DNA of 64,000 nt from Multifurca ochricompacta (lineage: Eukaryota > Basidiomycota > Agaricomycetes > Russulales > Russulaceae). Under the pieces are notes generated by a model. That model saw only the letters and a program-made list of their open reading frames with translations, made no database searches and was not told the origin of the DNA. Numbering within the stretch: position 1 is the stretch's first letter; each line of letters begins with the position of its first letter. The stretch is from NCBI GenBank assembly GCA_022496185.1, contig WTXG01000034.1, positions 62,001 through 126,000 of the forward strand. Reading direction: 5' to 3'. A program made the position numbers and the translations under genes. Positions 1-11,962 of this stretch are shown one piece after another.

Positions 1-2
1 GC

Positions 3-284
3 GTCGCGCTGGTCAGAATTGAGGAGTTATGTCCGTTCCCGTTCGAGGAGTTGCGTGAGGTGCTTGGCGGGGCGACAGCGGGCGAGGTGTTTTGGGTGCA
101 GGAGGAACCTCGCAACCAGGGGGCGTGGCCGCACGTTGCCCTGCGCGTTGGTCATATCCTCGAGAAACCGGTCGTGTATCATGGACGTCATGGGGGCGCT
201 GTGCCTGCGCCTGGTGTTGGTAAGCTCTATCGCGCGCAACAGGAGGTGGTGATCAAAGGGGCATTCGAGGGGTTGGGATCGTGA
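3..284 (+). CDS. 2-oxoacid dehydrogenase E1 component (OGDH/DHTKD1-like), C-terminal end, 5' cut by window
   Basis: This is the last exon of a thiamine-diphosphate E1 subunit that decarboxylates 2-oxoglutarate or 2-oxoadipate in a mitochondrial complex. The frame is open from the first bases and ends at TGA 282-284, giving 93 residues. Seen directly: the core VFWVQEEPRNQGAW and then GRHGGAVPAPGVGK, which match the conserved C-terminal 'QEEP.N.G.W' and 'GR...A.P..G' motifs of this family. The ending resembles the DHTKD1 branch more than classical KGD1; that choice is inference. A damaged second copy of exactly this 3' end lies at 48,041-48,284. Confidence 0.85.
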   Translation, partial: VALVRIEELCPFPFEELREVLGGATAGEVFWVQEEPRNQGAWPHVALRVGHILEKPVVYHGRHGGAVPAPGVGKLYRAQQEVVIKGAFEGLGS

Positions 285-1053
285 AGCCAGCCAGCTAACT
301 AGCTAACCATATACCGTGTTGCCCGGTTGTTTGGCGGGGATGGCATGAAATTGTTAAAACTAGAAATGGGAGGGCTCGGGAGCGGGGTGGGAGCTGGGGG
401 GGGGGGGTAGTTATGGTATCTAAAATAAAATACAGTGTACAGAATCGTGATTAAACTGTCAATGGGATTGGATTGACTGATGATGATGAAAGAGGTTTTC
501 CCAACGACGAACTATTTTATTTTATGTTTACGGCAAGAGTCTATAACTATAAAAGAAAGGTATGTGAGAGTCTTCACACACACACTAAGGCACCGCCTCT
601 AAGGGACGCCGATCGTTTTTATATCATATTATTTATATCATATTATATTATATTATATTATTTTATTTTATATTATGAGCTCATCAAAAGAGGGCTAAAA
701 TCAAGCATTCCTCGGCAAATCGGTCTCGGTATTGCAAACGAACAGTTGGGTGTGTGGGTGTCTGGTACGAGGTACGGGTTACGGGTAACTCATTCAATCA
801 AAAGTGAGTGAGTGCACGTGGAAACGGAATGACCACATCATTAAAAACGAAAAACTAAAACTAAAACTTTCTAGAACCCTGTGTGTGTGTTAGTTGGGAC
901 ATCTTCCCGTCCCCCTCCGTCTGTCCCCTCCGTCACCTCACTCTCCCCTTCCCAGTTCAAATGATCCTGTCGAACACTACCATCTGATTATTTTTCCTAA
1001 ATGTTGTGCTAGTCCCTCCTTTTTCCCTTTTCCCTTTTCCTTTTCTTTCTCTG
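285..1053. other. Intergenic, with AT-rich tract
   Basis: There is no supported gene between the E1 gene and the serine-rich gene. It holds a G-run near 395-410, a block at 412-515 that reappears inverted at 47,840-47,957, and an almost pure A/T tract around 605-675. The open frame at 473-811 runs through this AT tract and has no coding character. Confidence 0.6.
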
Positions 1054-1111
1054 GTAAGTCTGAGGCCTTTTTTTCCAAAAAAAAAAATACCACCTGACTG
1101 ACTGATTGTAG
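1054..1111 (+). other. Probable 5'-UTR intron of the serine-rich gene
   Basis: GTAAGT donor at 1054, CTGACTGAC branch-point-like sequence at 1094-1102 and TTGTAG acceptor ending at 1111 make a 58-base intron. It lies about 210 bases upstream of the ATG at 1320, inside a CT-rich leader (about 1,150-1,280). The signals are strong but transcription is not shown. Confidence 0.45.
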
Positions 1112-1319
1112 AAAGGAAAGATAAAACACATCACACCTCTTCAAGCCCTTTTTTGCGAAACCTACCATCTCTCTCCCTATCCTTCCCTATCCTATCTCCC
1201 TCTTCTCGCTCCCTTCCTCTCCCTCTCGTCCTTTATCATCACACACACTCTCACACTCTCTTCAGTCCCTTTGACGCTTTATGCGCCCGTCCATTTTGCC
1301 ACCTAGCTAAGGCCCACAA

Positions 1320-4300
1320 ATGGCTACCAAAACTCAAACCACACCCTCCGCCTTCTCTCGTATTCGCTCCGGTTTCGGTCACAAACTCTCCCGCTCACAT
1401 ATCCCCCCCGAGCCACCAGAAATCGCAACCGGCGACGACTGGTACATGCCCTACAACGGGCCTTACGAGCTACCTCCCACCGTTCCACGCACCCAAAATC
1501 GTGACAGTTGGGGTCAGTTGCTCGGCTCAGTCTTGAACAACCTCGGGGGTTCTAGTGTCAAGCTGTCCGATGGGCAGGGACAAGAGCGATTAGATGGGCG
1601 TGTAACTGGAGGGAGGATCAATTATGCTCTCCCGAATAGCGGCGCGTATAGTTCTCATCCTTATCGCATGAATGCTGCGTCGGACGCGTCGGACGCGCCT
1701 GGAATGTCCATTTTGGGTTCTCAGCGCCGCCGTACTGTTTCACATTCGCATTCTCTACGTGGTGGGGACCGCCCTGCGTTGATCACAACAACATCCACCA
1801 CCGCTTTTGCGAATACTGATACTACAGGCGGCGTGGGAGAGTCCCCAAGGCCAGCCCAAAGATCCCCTCTCTATCCGTCCTCTCCTACGGGCGCATCGAG
1901 CCGTCTGAGCTTTGCCGGCCTTCTCACTTTTGGTAGCTCCACTCGGAAGTCTCGTCCTGATTCCACGCACGCCGCAGCGCGGCAGCGTTCAGGAAAGCGC
2001 TCTCGTATTAACACATCGACTTCGGATCCGTTGCAATTAAATCGGGCGACGGTGCTGAATTCCCAGTCTCAGTTTTTTTTACCACGTTCTCACAGTCCGG
2101 TGCATCACGGCCCGCCAACAACAACAGAAGCAGAAGCAGAAGCAGAAGAGTTTGGGCATCATCAACATCATGGGCATAGGATTCGTCGACGGTTTCACAC
2201 TTTGATCGGTACTTCAATGGCCCCTGCTGCTCGGTCTTTATCACATCACGATCCGTCCATCACCCCCTTCAATCATCGTGAGAGCCCGATATCAACGCAC
2301 CCATACGCATATACTTACCCTTCTTCTCATACTGAGCCTCCCAGACGCGCACCGATCGTTCCACCCGCCTCACATTACTTGGATAAAGGCAAAGGCGTTG
2401 ATCGCTCGTACCAGTATCCGCAGCCTCCTGCCCCTGACACCTTGAATAATAGTTCTGAGGTTCCCCCACATCTCAAACCTGCCTCACGGTCCTCCTTGTT
2501 GAAAACTATTTCTGCTCCCAATTTGCGCAATTTTTCTCGCAGTCTTCCGACCAGCAAGTCGACTTCCTCTCGTGGGAAGTACCGCTGGTTATCTCCAGAG
2601 ACGTGGTGCGACGCGTTACTCTTCCCGCGTCCGCGCTTCACGGAACACACCGATGATGAGCCCCAACAATTGCCGAACCATCGGTATATCCCCGTTATAC
2701 AGCCACCCGGACCGAGCACTGGCAGGGAACGCTTGAAGCTTTCTCAGGCATGGATGCGCGGATCTCGGTCGGTTGTGAATTTGCGCGCGCCAAACTCGGA
2801 GTCCTCATGTGGGCCGCCCCTGGCCGAGCCCTGGCTGATGCCACCAAAGGGATCAATCGATGGAGATGGGCACTCATCCTCTGGGAGACCACGTAGCTTT
2901 GCACAGGATGATCTTTCCCTCCCTTCACCTGGGCCATCACTTGCCAAGTTGGTGACATTTGATATCCCACGACTTGTGCTTTTTACATACATGCCAAACT
3001 GACACGACCCATTTTTAGGGTTCTGGAAATGGGCGCATCTTTTGAACGCGAGCGCGCGGCATGGAAGGCTCAGGCAGCGCGCTCGCTGCAGGCTTCCAGG
3101 TTGACCCGATCGCTTGGCCGGTCACGTTCTCAGTCTGTAGGACGCACGCGCGCGCAGTTGAAGGACTCAGGGGGTGTAGGTTTCCTTACGACAAAGACTC
3201 TTTTGGGCAATCAGTTTGCCGCTCCAACCGTTCACACGCCTCCTTCGAGTGATGGCACGCAGACGCTACAGACACGTTCTGGTACTTCTCATGCGCGCAC
3301 GTTGTCATCTGGTGGACATTCGCGTGCCGGGTCGAAGAGCAAGGCTGCATTACGTGCCGCAGCGGGGCTGTGCATCTCTGATGGCAAGATGAGCCCTCAA
3401 GATGAGCACGGGAACACTTTCCCTCTCCATGACGGCGGTGGGAGGGGTACGCGTATCGTCGAGGCCAACGCACCCAACTCCGGTGGTGGCTCGTCGCCGT
3501 CGCCACTGGTAACGAATGGCGCAGCCGTGGGTATCGCTTTATCCACACCACCTTCGTCGACCGAGGACGATGGCGCCGGGTCCCAGAGACTGCCTTACAT
3601 GCAAAATCACCCGTATGCTCAGGGTACTTTCCCCCCATCTCGTCGCTCGCACGGGCGTTCCAGCTCTGATTATGCTGGTCCGCATCCCTCTCTGGTCTCG
3701 GTTCCCGCGTCCGCTGCTGCCCTCGCAAGCGACGTGTCGGCGAGGCATCGCCTACCCCCACAAGCAAGCTTGCATCCCTACGCGTCTACATTGGCGTATC
3801 CCCACGCGTCTTCCTCTCAGCGTACCTCCACAGCTCCCGCCGTCTCCATGCTTGCCAGAGGGTCACATCAGTCGTCGTCCCTGGAGAATTACGCGCAAAC
3901 GCCGCCAAGGCCAGCACCTCAAAGGCCAGCACCTCCCCAGCCTCAGTTGTGGGAGACCACGGAACCTGGTCGTTCAGGTCCACATGCGTATGCATCGGGA
4001 AACCGGTTCAGTGGTGAGCCACTCTTTTTCGCCGACGCTTTGTCCTACGGGCTCCAACGGAGAGGTAGCGCGGACAGTGGGCTTGGTGATAGTGAAAGTC
4101 ATTACGAGCCACCTTCCAGCGCCGCGCAGTTGCTCATTCCTTTCCCCCATCTGGCACTCACGACCACGCCTGAGCGTCGCCGACCAGATTTTACACAAGG
4201 GTCGTCGACGTTCATGTCTTTACGTTCTAACCGCACTGTCGCATCCTCTCCCTCCGAGGCTCTTAACCCGCCCGTCTTCAGTGCGTCGTTAATGGCTCAT

Positions 4301-5699
4301 TCTGCTCATTCTGCGCAGGCGAGCTCGGCCGACGAGCACCTTCCAGGCTCACGCGCTTCGTCGCCACAGCAGAGTCCTCACCCACTCAGTAGCATCGAGG
4401 ACCTGGATCGTTACCGTAACCTGTTTTATCGTCCGATGGCCTCGTGTACGAGTCGGACACCGTCAGGCGAGCATCGTCGGGGGTTGTCACGCGATACTGG
4501 CTCGTTGATCGGCATTGACATTGGCACGAGTGGTCGCATCTCAGCCGGGAGTGGCCTGGCCGCGCTCACGCGCCAGCTGAGCAGTGAATTTGGGGCTATG
4601 CAAGACGTGCGGGACACGCGTCCTTCGGATGTGGCGAGCAGACGGCCGTTGGAGAGCCCTACTCGGATGTGGGGTTTACGATATGGGGGGTTGCGGGGAG
4701 ATGGCGCGGGTAGTCGCACAGACCCCAACGTGGTGCTCTCCAACCAATCCGACTCGGACATGAATAGTAGGAATGCGAACTCACCCGATGACGCGACGCC
4801 AACGCTGAGCCCTCATCATCGGAGCCTTGGCCGGAAGCAGAGCAATGGTTCCCTCATGATCCATGTATCCCATGACGTTGAGTCCCATACCTCGTCTGTC
4901 TTGGATAGATCGGAGCTGGACGACGTTGACCATGATGGTGAGTCCTACTACCTTTCACCGAGATAACGAACCTCCTGGGTGACAACGATTGGATACAATA
5001 GAATTATTGCGCGTGGGAACGATCGAAGCCATTTCCTCCACGCCAGTCGCTACAGCGCCGACACACCGGCTCTCCTTCATGGGCGATATTCACGGGGGCC
5101 GCAGCCAAGACTCACTGTCGCTCGCCATCTCCGCGGCCGCGGGTTCTAGTTCTTTATCAGACGAAGAGGAACGTTCGACGCTCCCACCATTGCGAATTTC
5201 ACCTTTTAGGAGCAGCGTCACCAGCAGTGGTGGTGGTGATGGTGATGGCCTAGGCCTGTTGCCGCCCGCGCTACCTTCGGCAAGGACCGATATGACACGG
5301 TCGAGTTATATGACTAACGAGACGGCAACCACGTCGCGTATCTCCGGTCTTTCTGACTTTCCCATACCGCCCAATCAAACGATCGTATCGTCTGATCGTG
5401 TGGAATTGCTCAAGTCCTACTTTGGAGGAGCGCAGACGCAGACGCATACGGCTTCTACTGGTGGTGGTAGTGGTGTTGGTGTTGGTGGTGGTCGGCCTGG
5501 TCGGCCTGTCATTATCGTTCCTTCTTCTCCTACTTCTTCTTCTCGGATAGATGGCCATCCCAGGAATGCTGTTGCTACTACTAGTACGGCGACAGAAATA
5601 CCGATATCGCACCAACCACGACATCGGAAGCAGTATTCGTATTCGGGGAGAGTTTCAGAGTCAAAACCAATCATTTCTCGAATCGAACGGGCGAGTTGA
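1320..5699 (+). CDS. Large serine-rich, low-complexity protein of unknown function, 1,414 residues, 3 exons
   Basis: I do not recognise a named domain. Exons are 1320-2947, 3019-4937 and 5002-5699. Intron 1 uses GTTGGT/TTTTAG with a CTGAC branch point; intron 2 uses GTGAGT/AATAG. Both joins keep phase and no frameshift is needed. The protein is rich in Ser, Pro, Arg and His throughout and looks mostly disordered. Short ordered islands are KYRWLSPETWCDALLFPRP (about residue 420) and the basic, possibly helical VLEMGASFERERAAWKAQ just after intron 1. It has an Ala-Glu run near codon 270 and Gly runs near the C-terminus, and no signal peptide or membrane segment. Many Ser-Pro and Arg-x-x-Ser sites would suit a phosphorylated scaffold, which is inference only. 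It converges on SMC1. Confidence 0.8.
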
Positions 5700-6729
5700 C
5701 GAACGAGACTGTGTGACGCTACCGCGCGTCCCTACCTCTCCGTCTTCCTAGCCCTTCGGCTTCAGCTTCCTTGGTAAAAAAGAAAAAATCATATAATGTT
5801 TTTTTATTTATTTTCCTTTTCTTTTTCTTTCTTTTAAAATACTTGGTCTCTCTTTTTGTTTTTCCTTTCTGGGTTTTAAATATATTCAGTCCTTTCCTCC
5901 GTACTCGTACCGATAATTTCTTGCTCAAAAATTACACGCATATACATATATATATGTCTTTCTCTCATTTTTCGTTTTTTTTTTTACTGTTTATTTGTTA
6001 TTTGTTATTTTTTTTTTTTTGGTAGCCACAATAGTCCTTTTTTTTTTTTTTCTCTCATGATGTGTCAAATCAGATCAATTTTAAATGTTCTCCCCCCTCC
6101 CCCTCCTCCCCCCCCCATCATCTTCTTTTCAAATGTTATCTTTGAGATATCATTCACCTCACCTCTTGAGTGTTCTGATCGACACACAACCCTTGAAGTT
6201 TGGTACACGCTTATCAGAATAGGTTTTGAGCCCTCCCCTCTCGCCCGAGCGGTTTGCGGGGGTGTTTGATGAAAAGGTTAATAAATAAATAAAAAGTAGG
6301 AAAATTTTCGAAAAATCGAAAACCGAGCCAACTACTAAAAATTAGGGTTGCATGTTTTGTGGTAGTTATAATTATTAATATAATATTTTTATTTTATAAT
6401 TTTATAATAATAATAATAATAAAACAAAGATGGTGGTGGGTAGGCGGCTCGGCTCGGCTCATCCTAGATCCTGTGATCGTGATATTTTCCCCCGCCGCCT
6501 CTGGATGATGAATTTCTCAACTCAGTTTAAAAAAGAGTTTGGCGTATGGGAGGGAGCTTACTGTCCGTGTCCGAAACTCTTTTTTTTTTCTTTCTCTTTC
6601 AACACAACAAACAGGTTTTCTACGCGAAGGAAAAGAAAAAAAAAGGTGATAAGGCTACACACGGTGATAAAGCGCACCAAAATAAAAAAATAAATAAAGA
6701 AAAAAAAAATAGAAAAGATCATCGTTTTT
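5700..6729. other. Convergent intergenic, homopolymer-rich
   Basis: This is the region between the 3' ends of the serine-rich gene and SMC1. It is dominated by long T and A runs and a poly-C tract (about 6,090-6,120), as expected of two facing 3' UTRs. Listed frames here are homopolymer translations. I see no RNA gene. Confidence 0.6.
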
Positions 6730-9700
6730 TTATGATTCATCATCATATTGCGTGAGCTGTCAAAACGTTTTTTTTTTTTTTTTGTTTTGTTTTTCAGTCA
6801 GTAAAGCTTCCACTTTGGTTTTTTTTTCCCTAGTGATTGGGCACTTACATCCAAGGTGAGCGTACGAGAGCTATTCACGTCTTGATCGCGATAGATACCA
6901 ACGAGGGAGTGACCCCGTTCGTACAATGAGCCCTTGAGGCTGATGACAATGAACTGGAACGTCTCCGAGGCATGTGCCCGAATGTAATTGGCCACCTTGG
7001 CAACGTTCGTGTTGTCCAATGCCGCGTCGACCTCATCGAGCACAAAAAATGGACTCGGCTGGTAACTATGGCGAGATAGACACTCATCAGTCAGTCAGTC
7101 AGTCAGTCAGTTACCTCTCTAAGAAGAGAGGCTCAGGCACCGAAACACAACCGCACCTGTGAATCGCGAACAATAGAGCTAGGGCGGCCACCGTCTTTTC
7201 GCCGCCAGACAGCTGTTCCATATCTCGGAAGCGCTTCATGGGAGGCATAGCATGATACTTAATACCGCCCGCATACGGTTCCTTAAAAAAAACAAATTGA
7301 ACAAAAAAAAAAGCGGAAATGCGATCGGTTGTTGTCGTCCTCCGTACCTCATTATCTTCCAAGCTGAGATAAGCGACGCCGCCCATCGGTGCTGCCTTGC
7401 CCTTAGTAAGGTCCTTGTACACCTGGTCAATTCGTTCTGATATATGATCGTACGCCTTGTTGAACAATTCGGTGCTAAAGGAGGGGGGGGGGGGACGTTT
7501 TCGTTCGCGGATCAGTCTTCCTGATCTGTTGATGGCGTACATACCGCCTCTGTTTCACATCGTTGAACCCATCTCTCGCATTCTTGGAATCCTTCCGAGC
7601 CTTCTCTGCTTCCTTCTCAGTCTCTGCGAGCTTAGTCTCTACGTCATCCAGCCTGCGCAGACCGTAATTAACCTGCAATTATCTGAGAAAGTGTGAAAAA
7701 GGTTGAAACGTGCCTGTCCATGGCCTTCATGTTCGGTGTCATCCGTTCGATCTCAGCGTTGAGTTTCGCTATGGACGCATCCAATTCTCCAAGTCTTTCA
7801 CCAGAGGAATCCTGCGCCATGCCAAGAAAAGCGCGCTGTCACTAATTCTGGGTGGACAAGAATCGAGAGTAACACCGCTCACCGCTCGCTCGTTCTCGCT
7901 GAGAATCGCAAAGTCTACCTCGATGCCGTAATCGAAGACAGTCTTAGGGTGTTGTGTCGACTCGCCCTCTTCGTCCTCTTCATCAACGTCCATCGCCACT
8001 TCGTCGCGTAGATTCTTATCGAATAGTCATTAAGCGCGGAAATCGATTTCGAAGAACAACGAACCTCTTCCATGGGAACGTTCTTCAGATTCCCTGAGAC
8101 CAGTGGCAGCTTGATCTCTTCCAGACGGCATTTACGGTACAAGCCTGAACGCTCGACTCCTAACCTCTCAATCTCATCGTTCTGATCTCGAAAGCCGTAA
8201 TCAGTCTGGAAATCGAAAGCGCCGGAAACGCCTAATCCTACCCGGGAGGAAATTTCTTTCTCTGCCTGTTCCAGCGCCTTGGCAGCCTTGGTCGCCGCAC
8301 GTTTCGCGTCGTCAACCATTTTTGACTTCTCGTCGAGCGTCGTTTTGAGGCGCGATACATCCGCCTCGAGCTCCTGGATCCCTTCTCGCATCCTCTCGAG
8401 CTCGTCTTCCGTCTCGATCTTCTTCTCTTCAGAATCTGTGAGATTGGCCTCTTCGATCGTGACGGTCTCAGCAAGGACATTGAGCCGTTCCTGAAGCTTC
8501 TTCAACTGCTCGTCCTCGAACTGCGTTCTTTAAGGGGCGATCAGATCAGCAGCAGTCTGTCAACGAAAATACGAATTTCGTACAGGTGCGTGAGACGGGC
8601 GATCTGAGTCTCGAAGCGCAGTCGTGCTTCACTTTCTTCCTGCGCGAGCTTGAGCTGGCGTGCCTCATAGTCCCTGATATTCGCTACGCCAATCTGACGA
8701 CAGAAACTCCCAAAGACTTGGTCCTCAGCGATATCGACAACGGACGCGAAGCGCTGGATCTGCTCGCGAAGTTTATCGAGAGCATTTTGTGCCTGTCACA
8801 AATGACAAGGCAAGGGGTGGTCACGTGTTACTATGTGATAGAAAGCCCTACGAGCAAAAGTACCTTATCAAGTTCTGGGGCTTGCTGCCTTAGGGACCTG
8901 TCTATGTGCTTTAGTTCATCTTTGATGCCCTGGAGCTTATGGTTGCATGCGCTCTAGAATATGTGTAAATGAGCGCGAAAAATGTTTTAATCAATAAAAA
9001 GAAAAAAGCGCACCAGATCATCGCGAGTGACTTGAAGCAATGACTCTAGTCTCGTCATTTCGGAAATCAAATTATCATCTTCCTTGTTCCGTGGCTTCTG
9101 CTTGACAAGCTCGCTCAGCTCGTTCTGAATGCTGTCCCTCGAACGGGACAGACCTGCCAGATCTCTCCACGTCAGCAAAACATCCCACCCGGCGCAAAAT
9201 CGTGCACAAAAAGGAATTTAAACATGCCCTGGATGTCTTTCTCTTCCCACTTCTTCCCGTTCTCGTGCGCGCTCCGTCCACCGGTGATCAGGCCGCTCTT
9301 GTGGATGACCGTGCCGTCGAGCGTTACAGCTATACACCGTAACAACCATATCAACAACCTTCACACTGGAGCCGCCAAACACCGATGAAAGGTGCCGAAG
9401 GGGATGACGCGCACCTTTGACTTCCTGGCCCTTCTCGTAGCACACATACCGCGCGACGTCCATCGTATCACACACGAGCGCGTTTCCGCACGCATGGTGT
9501 ATCGCGCGCTCCATCGCAGATTCGTACTGTATCACATCAACAGCAAGGCGTGCGCCTTTGGCGAACGCGCGGAACTTGTCGTTGATCGGCTTTACCTGAA
9601 TCGTATCGAGAGGTATGAACGTCGCCTGGCCCGCACGCTGATTGCGCATATACTACACGACATGAAAATTTCGTTTAGCCGAGCTGAGGTGTAGACTGTG

Positions 9701-11962
9701 CGACGCACCTCAATGCAATCGATGGCGGTCCGCTCCTCGTCCACGACGACAGCATCGATGTTACGACCAAGGATGACGGAAATGGCAGATTCGTATTTCC
9801 GCTGGGTGGGCTTGCATAGATCAACCAAACGACCACGAACACCTAATTTGCGCGACGCTCGTAAGCTTCGCTGACAACACGAGTTTTGAACATGTTACCC
9901 GCCTGGGAATATACGTTGCAAATTTGCCAAAGTCTCCTTCAGCCTTGCTTCGCGCTCGGACTCCTTCTGGTCGAAACCGGCCTGCATGAGCTTTTGGTGA
10001 ATCTCCAGCAGGCGTTCGTTGAGCTCAGCCTCGCGACGACTAGAATTACACATCAACTGAAGCCGACATCTAATGAACACAGTTGACTCCATACTTGATG
10101 CGTGCCCGTTCGGACTGCTGGGCTTCCAGCTGTTGCTTGACCTTGTTGAGGTGCTCGCCATTCTCCCTGATTTTGTCTTCCAGCTACAGAAACCATACAT
10201 CAGCACGTGTGTCAAATGAAGATGCATAGACGGGGCTTACGTCGGCTCTCTTCGTCTCATATGAATCGCTATCTTCACGTAAACTCACCCTTCGCCGCTC
10301 GAATTCTTCTTGTCTGTCTCGGAGTTGCACAAATGTTCGTGACACAGTCTTTTCTTCCCGCGTGAGCTTCTCGAGAGCTTGGCGCTCCTCAACAGCGAGG
10401 ACGCTGACCCGCGCCTTTCTATAAATCCAAAGCACATGAGATTTGGACTTTCATAAACCAAACGCGTCACGAACAGCCGACGATACTCCTCTAGGTTCTC
10501 CTCACTCAAAGAAAGATTACTCTGCGACGCCCGCCGCTGAGCCTCTACCATCGCATGACTGGTCAAGAAGAATAACACAAGAATGTACACATGTTACTCG
10601 CCTTGCGCCTCATCAGCGGCCCTCTGAACAGTTTCGAGGTCTCCTTGATAGCCTCGAAGCTTCGCAGCCTGCCTTTCCACTTCTTTGGACACCTGCTCTC
10701 GGAGTTTCTGCGCGTTGTTCAGCTTTCTGGTTGAATGAGCGATGGATGCCTCCACGGCCACGAGTTCGGGTTTCTGCAAAGGGAAAACCGACTCGCCTAA
10801 GCAGCTACAGACGAGCGACCGTTGACAAGTCACTTGCCTTATCTTCCAAGGCCTTTTCGGCCCTTTTGATCTTTTTCTCCGCCTTTGCGACTGCAGTCCG
10901 GGCTTTAGCTTGACCGGTACGCGCCTCTTCCAATGCTTCGTCCTGCACGTCCTTCTCATCGCGTAGACCGGTGATGGAGGCTCCTAACGTTGTAATCTCA
11001 TCCGCATTCTTTTCGAGGTTCTCTTCTATGCGGAACAGTTTGAAGGCCAGACGGCGGAGAATGAGGTCATCCTGCGCATACAGAGAGTTAATCTTGACAA
11101 ATGTGGGAAGTTGTCCGCAAAACGCACGCGCTCCTGGCATAAAGCCTCGAAACGCTCCGCCTCGCCCTTCTGTTCTTTGTACTGCTTGATCTCGCCGGCG
11201 ATGGCCCGTCGCTTGGTGAAGTTATGCGTCGCGTTCTCCGTCGCGCGGTCCTGGTCCTCCTTAGCCCTCTCATACTCTGCAGCGAGCTCGAGTGAACCGC
11301 TGATTTGTTCAACGAGACGTGTGAGTTCCTTAGAGGATTGAGAGGCGACGGCCTCGACGTCTCCCTGGAAGACGAGAAAGTTTTTAGCTTTGACGAGAAT
11401 ATTGTGCTTGATGAGGGCCTCGTTGTACGTAGTGTAAGTGACGGTCCTTTTGTTAAGCTTGTACTCAGAAGCACCAGTCATCGATATCCTATATTAATCA
11501 AAGTTTCTTGATGAAGAGCATCTACGAGCAGAGAAAAGAGGACGACGCACGTTCTTTGAAAGAGCCACTCCTTATTTTTTTCATCCTCAAACACTGCAAG
11601 AACCCACGCCTTTTTTGCTGTGCCCTCTCCTTCTCCTTCTTCCTCGTCCTCATCTTCCCGGTCAGGCTGCGAGGTCCCTTCTCCATTATCCCGCGCAAGA
11701 CGTCGGCCACGGTATACAAGATCCCGAAGCTGGCTACTTCGGAGCTGCGCGCTCCTTACTCCAAGAACAAAAGAGATGGCGTCCATGAGATTAGACTTGC
11801 CCGCACCATTAGGCCCGATGATAGAGGTGAAATTCTTGAAAGGGCCAATTACTTGATGACCCCTGATTGTCAATGGGTTCAGAGGTGAAATATTTAGTAA
11901 AATTCGAAGAAAGGGCACCTATATGACTTGAAATCACATAATTCGATGCGAATAAGAGGCAT
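6730..11962 (-). CDS. SMC1: Cohesin subunit SMC1 (structural maintenance of chromosomes 1), 24 exons, 1,254 residues
   Basis: ATPase of the cohesin ring (Smc1-Smc3-kleisin) that holds sister chromatids together in the nucleus. Exons 5'->3' on minus: 11919-11962, 11551-11862, 11128-11488, 10838-11071, 10598-10773, 10475-10558, 10241-10418, 10095-10183, 9903-10039, 9709-9842, 9415-9652, 9228-9329, 9014-9153, 8864-8953, 8584-8792, 8242-8527, 8065-8181, 7883-8014, 7714-7811, 7545-7652, 7348-7474, 7157-7281, 6849-7065, 6730-6756. All phases agree (3,765 bases). Seen: Walker A GPNGAGKS in exon 2, coiled coil in exons 3-8, hinge in exons 9-12 ([18 protein letters not shown]), second coiled coil with [13 protein letters not shown], signature LSGGEKT in exon 22, Walker [13 protein letters not shown] in exon 23, ending [13 protein letters not shown]. 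The length is normal for the family. The start is fixed by [15 protein letters not shown]. Introns 4, 9, 12 and 19 appear to use GC donors. Confidence 0.95.
7087..7111. repeat. (CAGT)n microsatellite inside SMC1 intron 22
   Basis: About six tandem CAGT units lie in the 91-base intron at 7066-7156, close to the 3' splice side on the gene strand (units read CTGA, which can also act as branch-point-like sequence). It is likely length-variable between strains. Confidence 0.85.

Noticed and set aside
3186..3767. Minus-strand frame of 193 codons and plus-strand frame 3,516-4,292
   Set aside because: Both overlap exon 2 of the serine-rich gene, whose own frame is spliced in phase; they arise from GC-rich codon bias.
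7653..7713. GT-AG alternative for SMC1 intron 19 (GTTTCA donor, 37-base intron)
   Set aside because: It would be shorter than any other intron and insert residues between the conserved MKAMDR and LDDVE.
8586..8957. Plus-strand open frame of 123 codons
   Set aside because: Antisense shadow of SMC1 exons 14-15; the minus strand carries the conserved protein.
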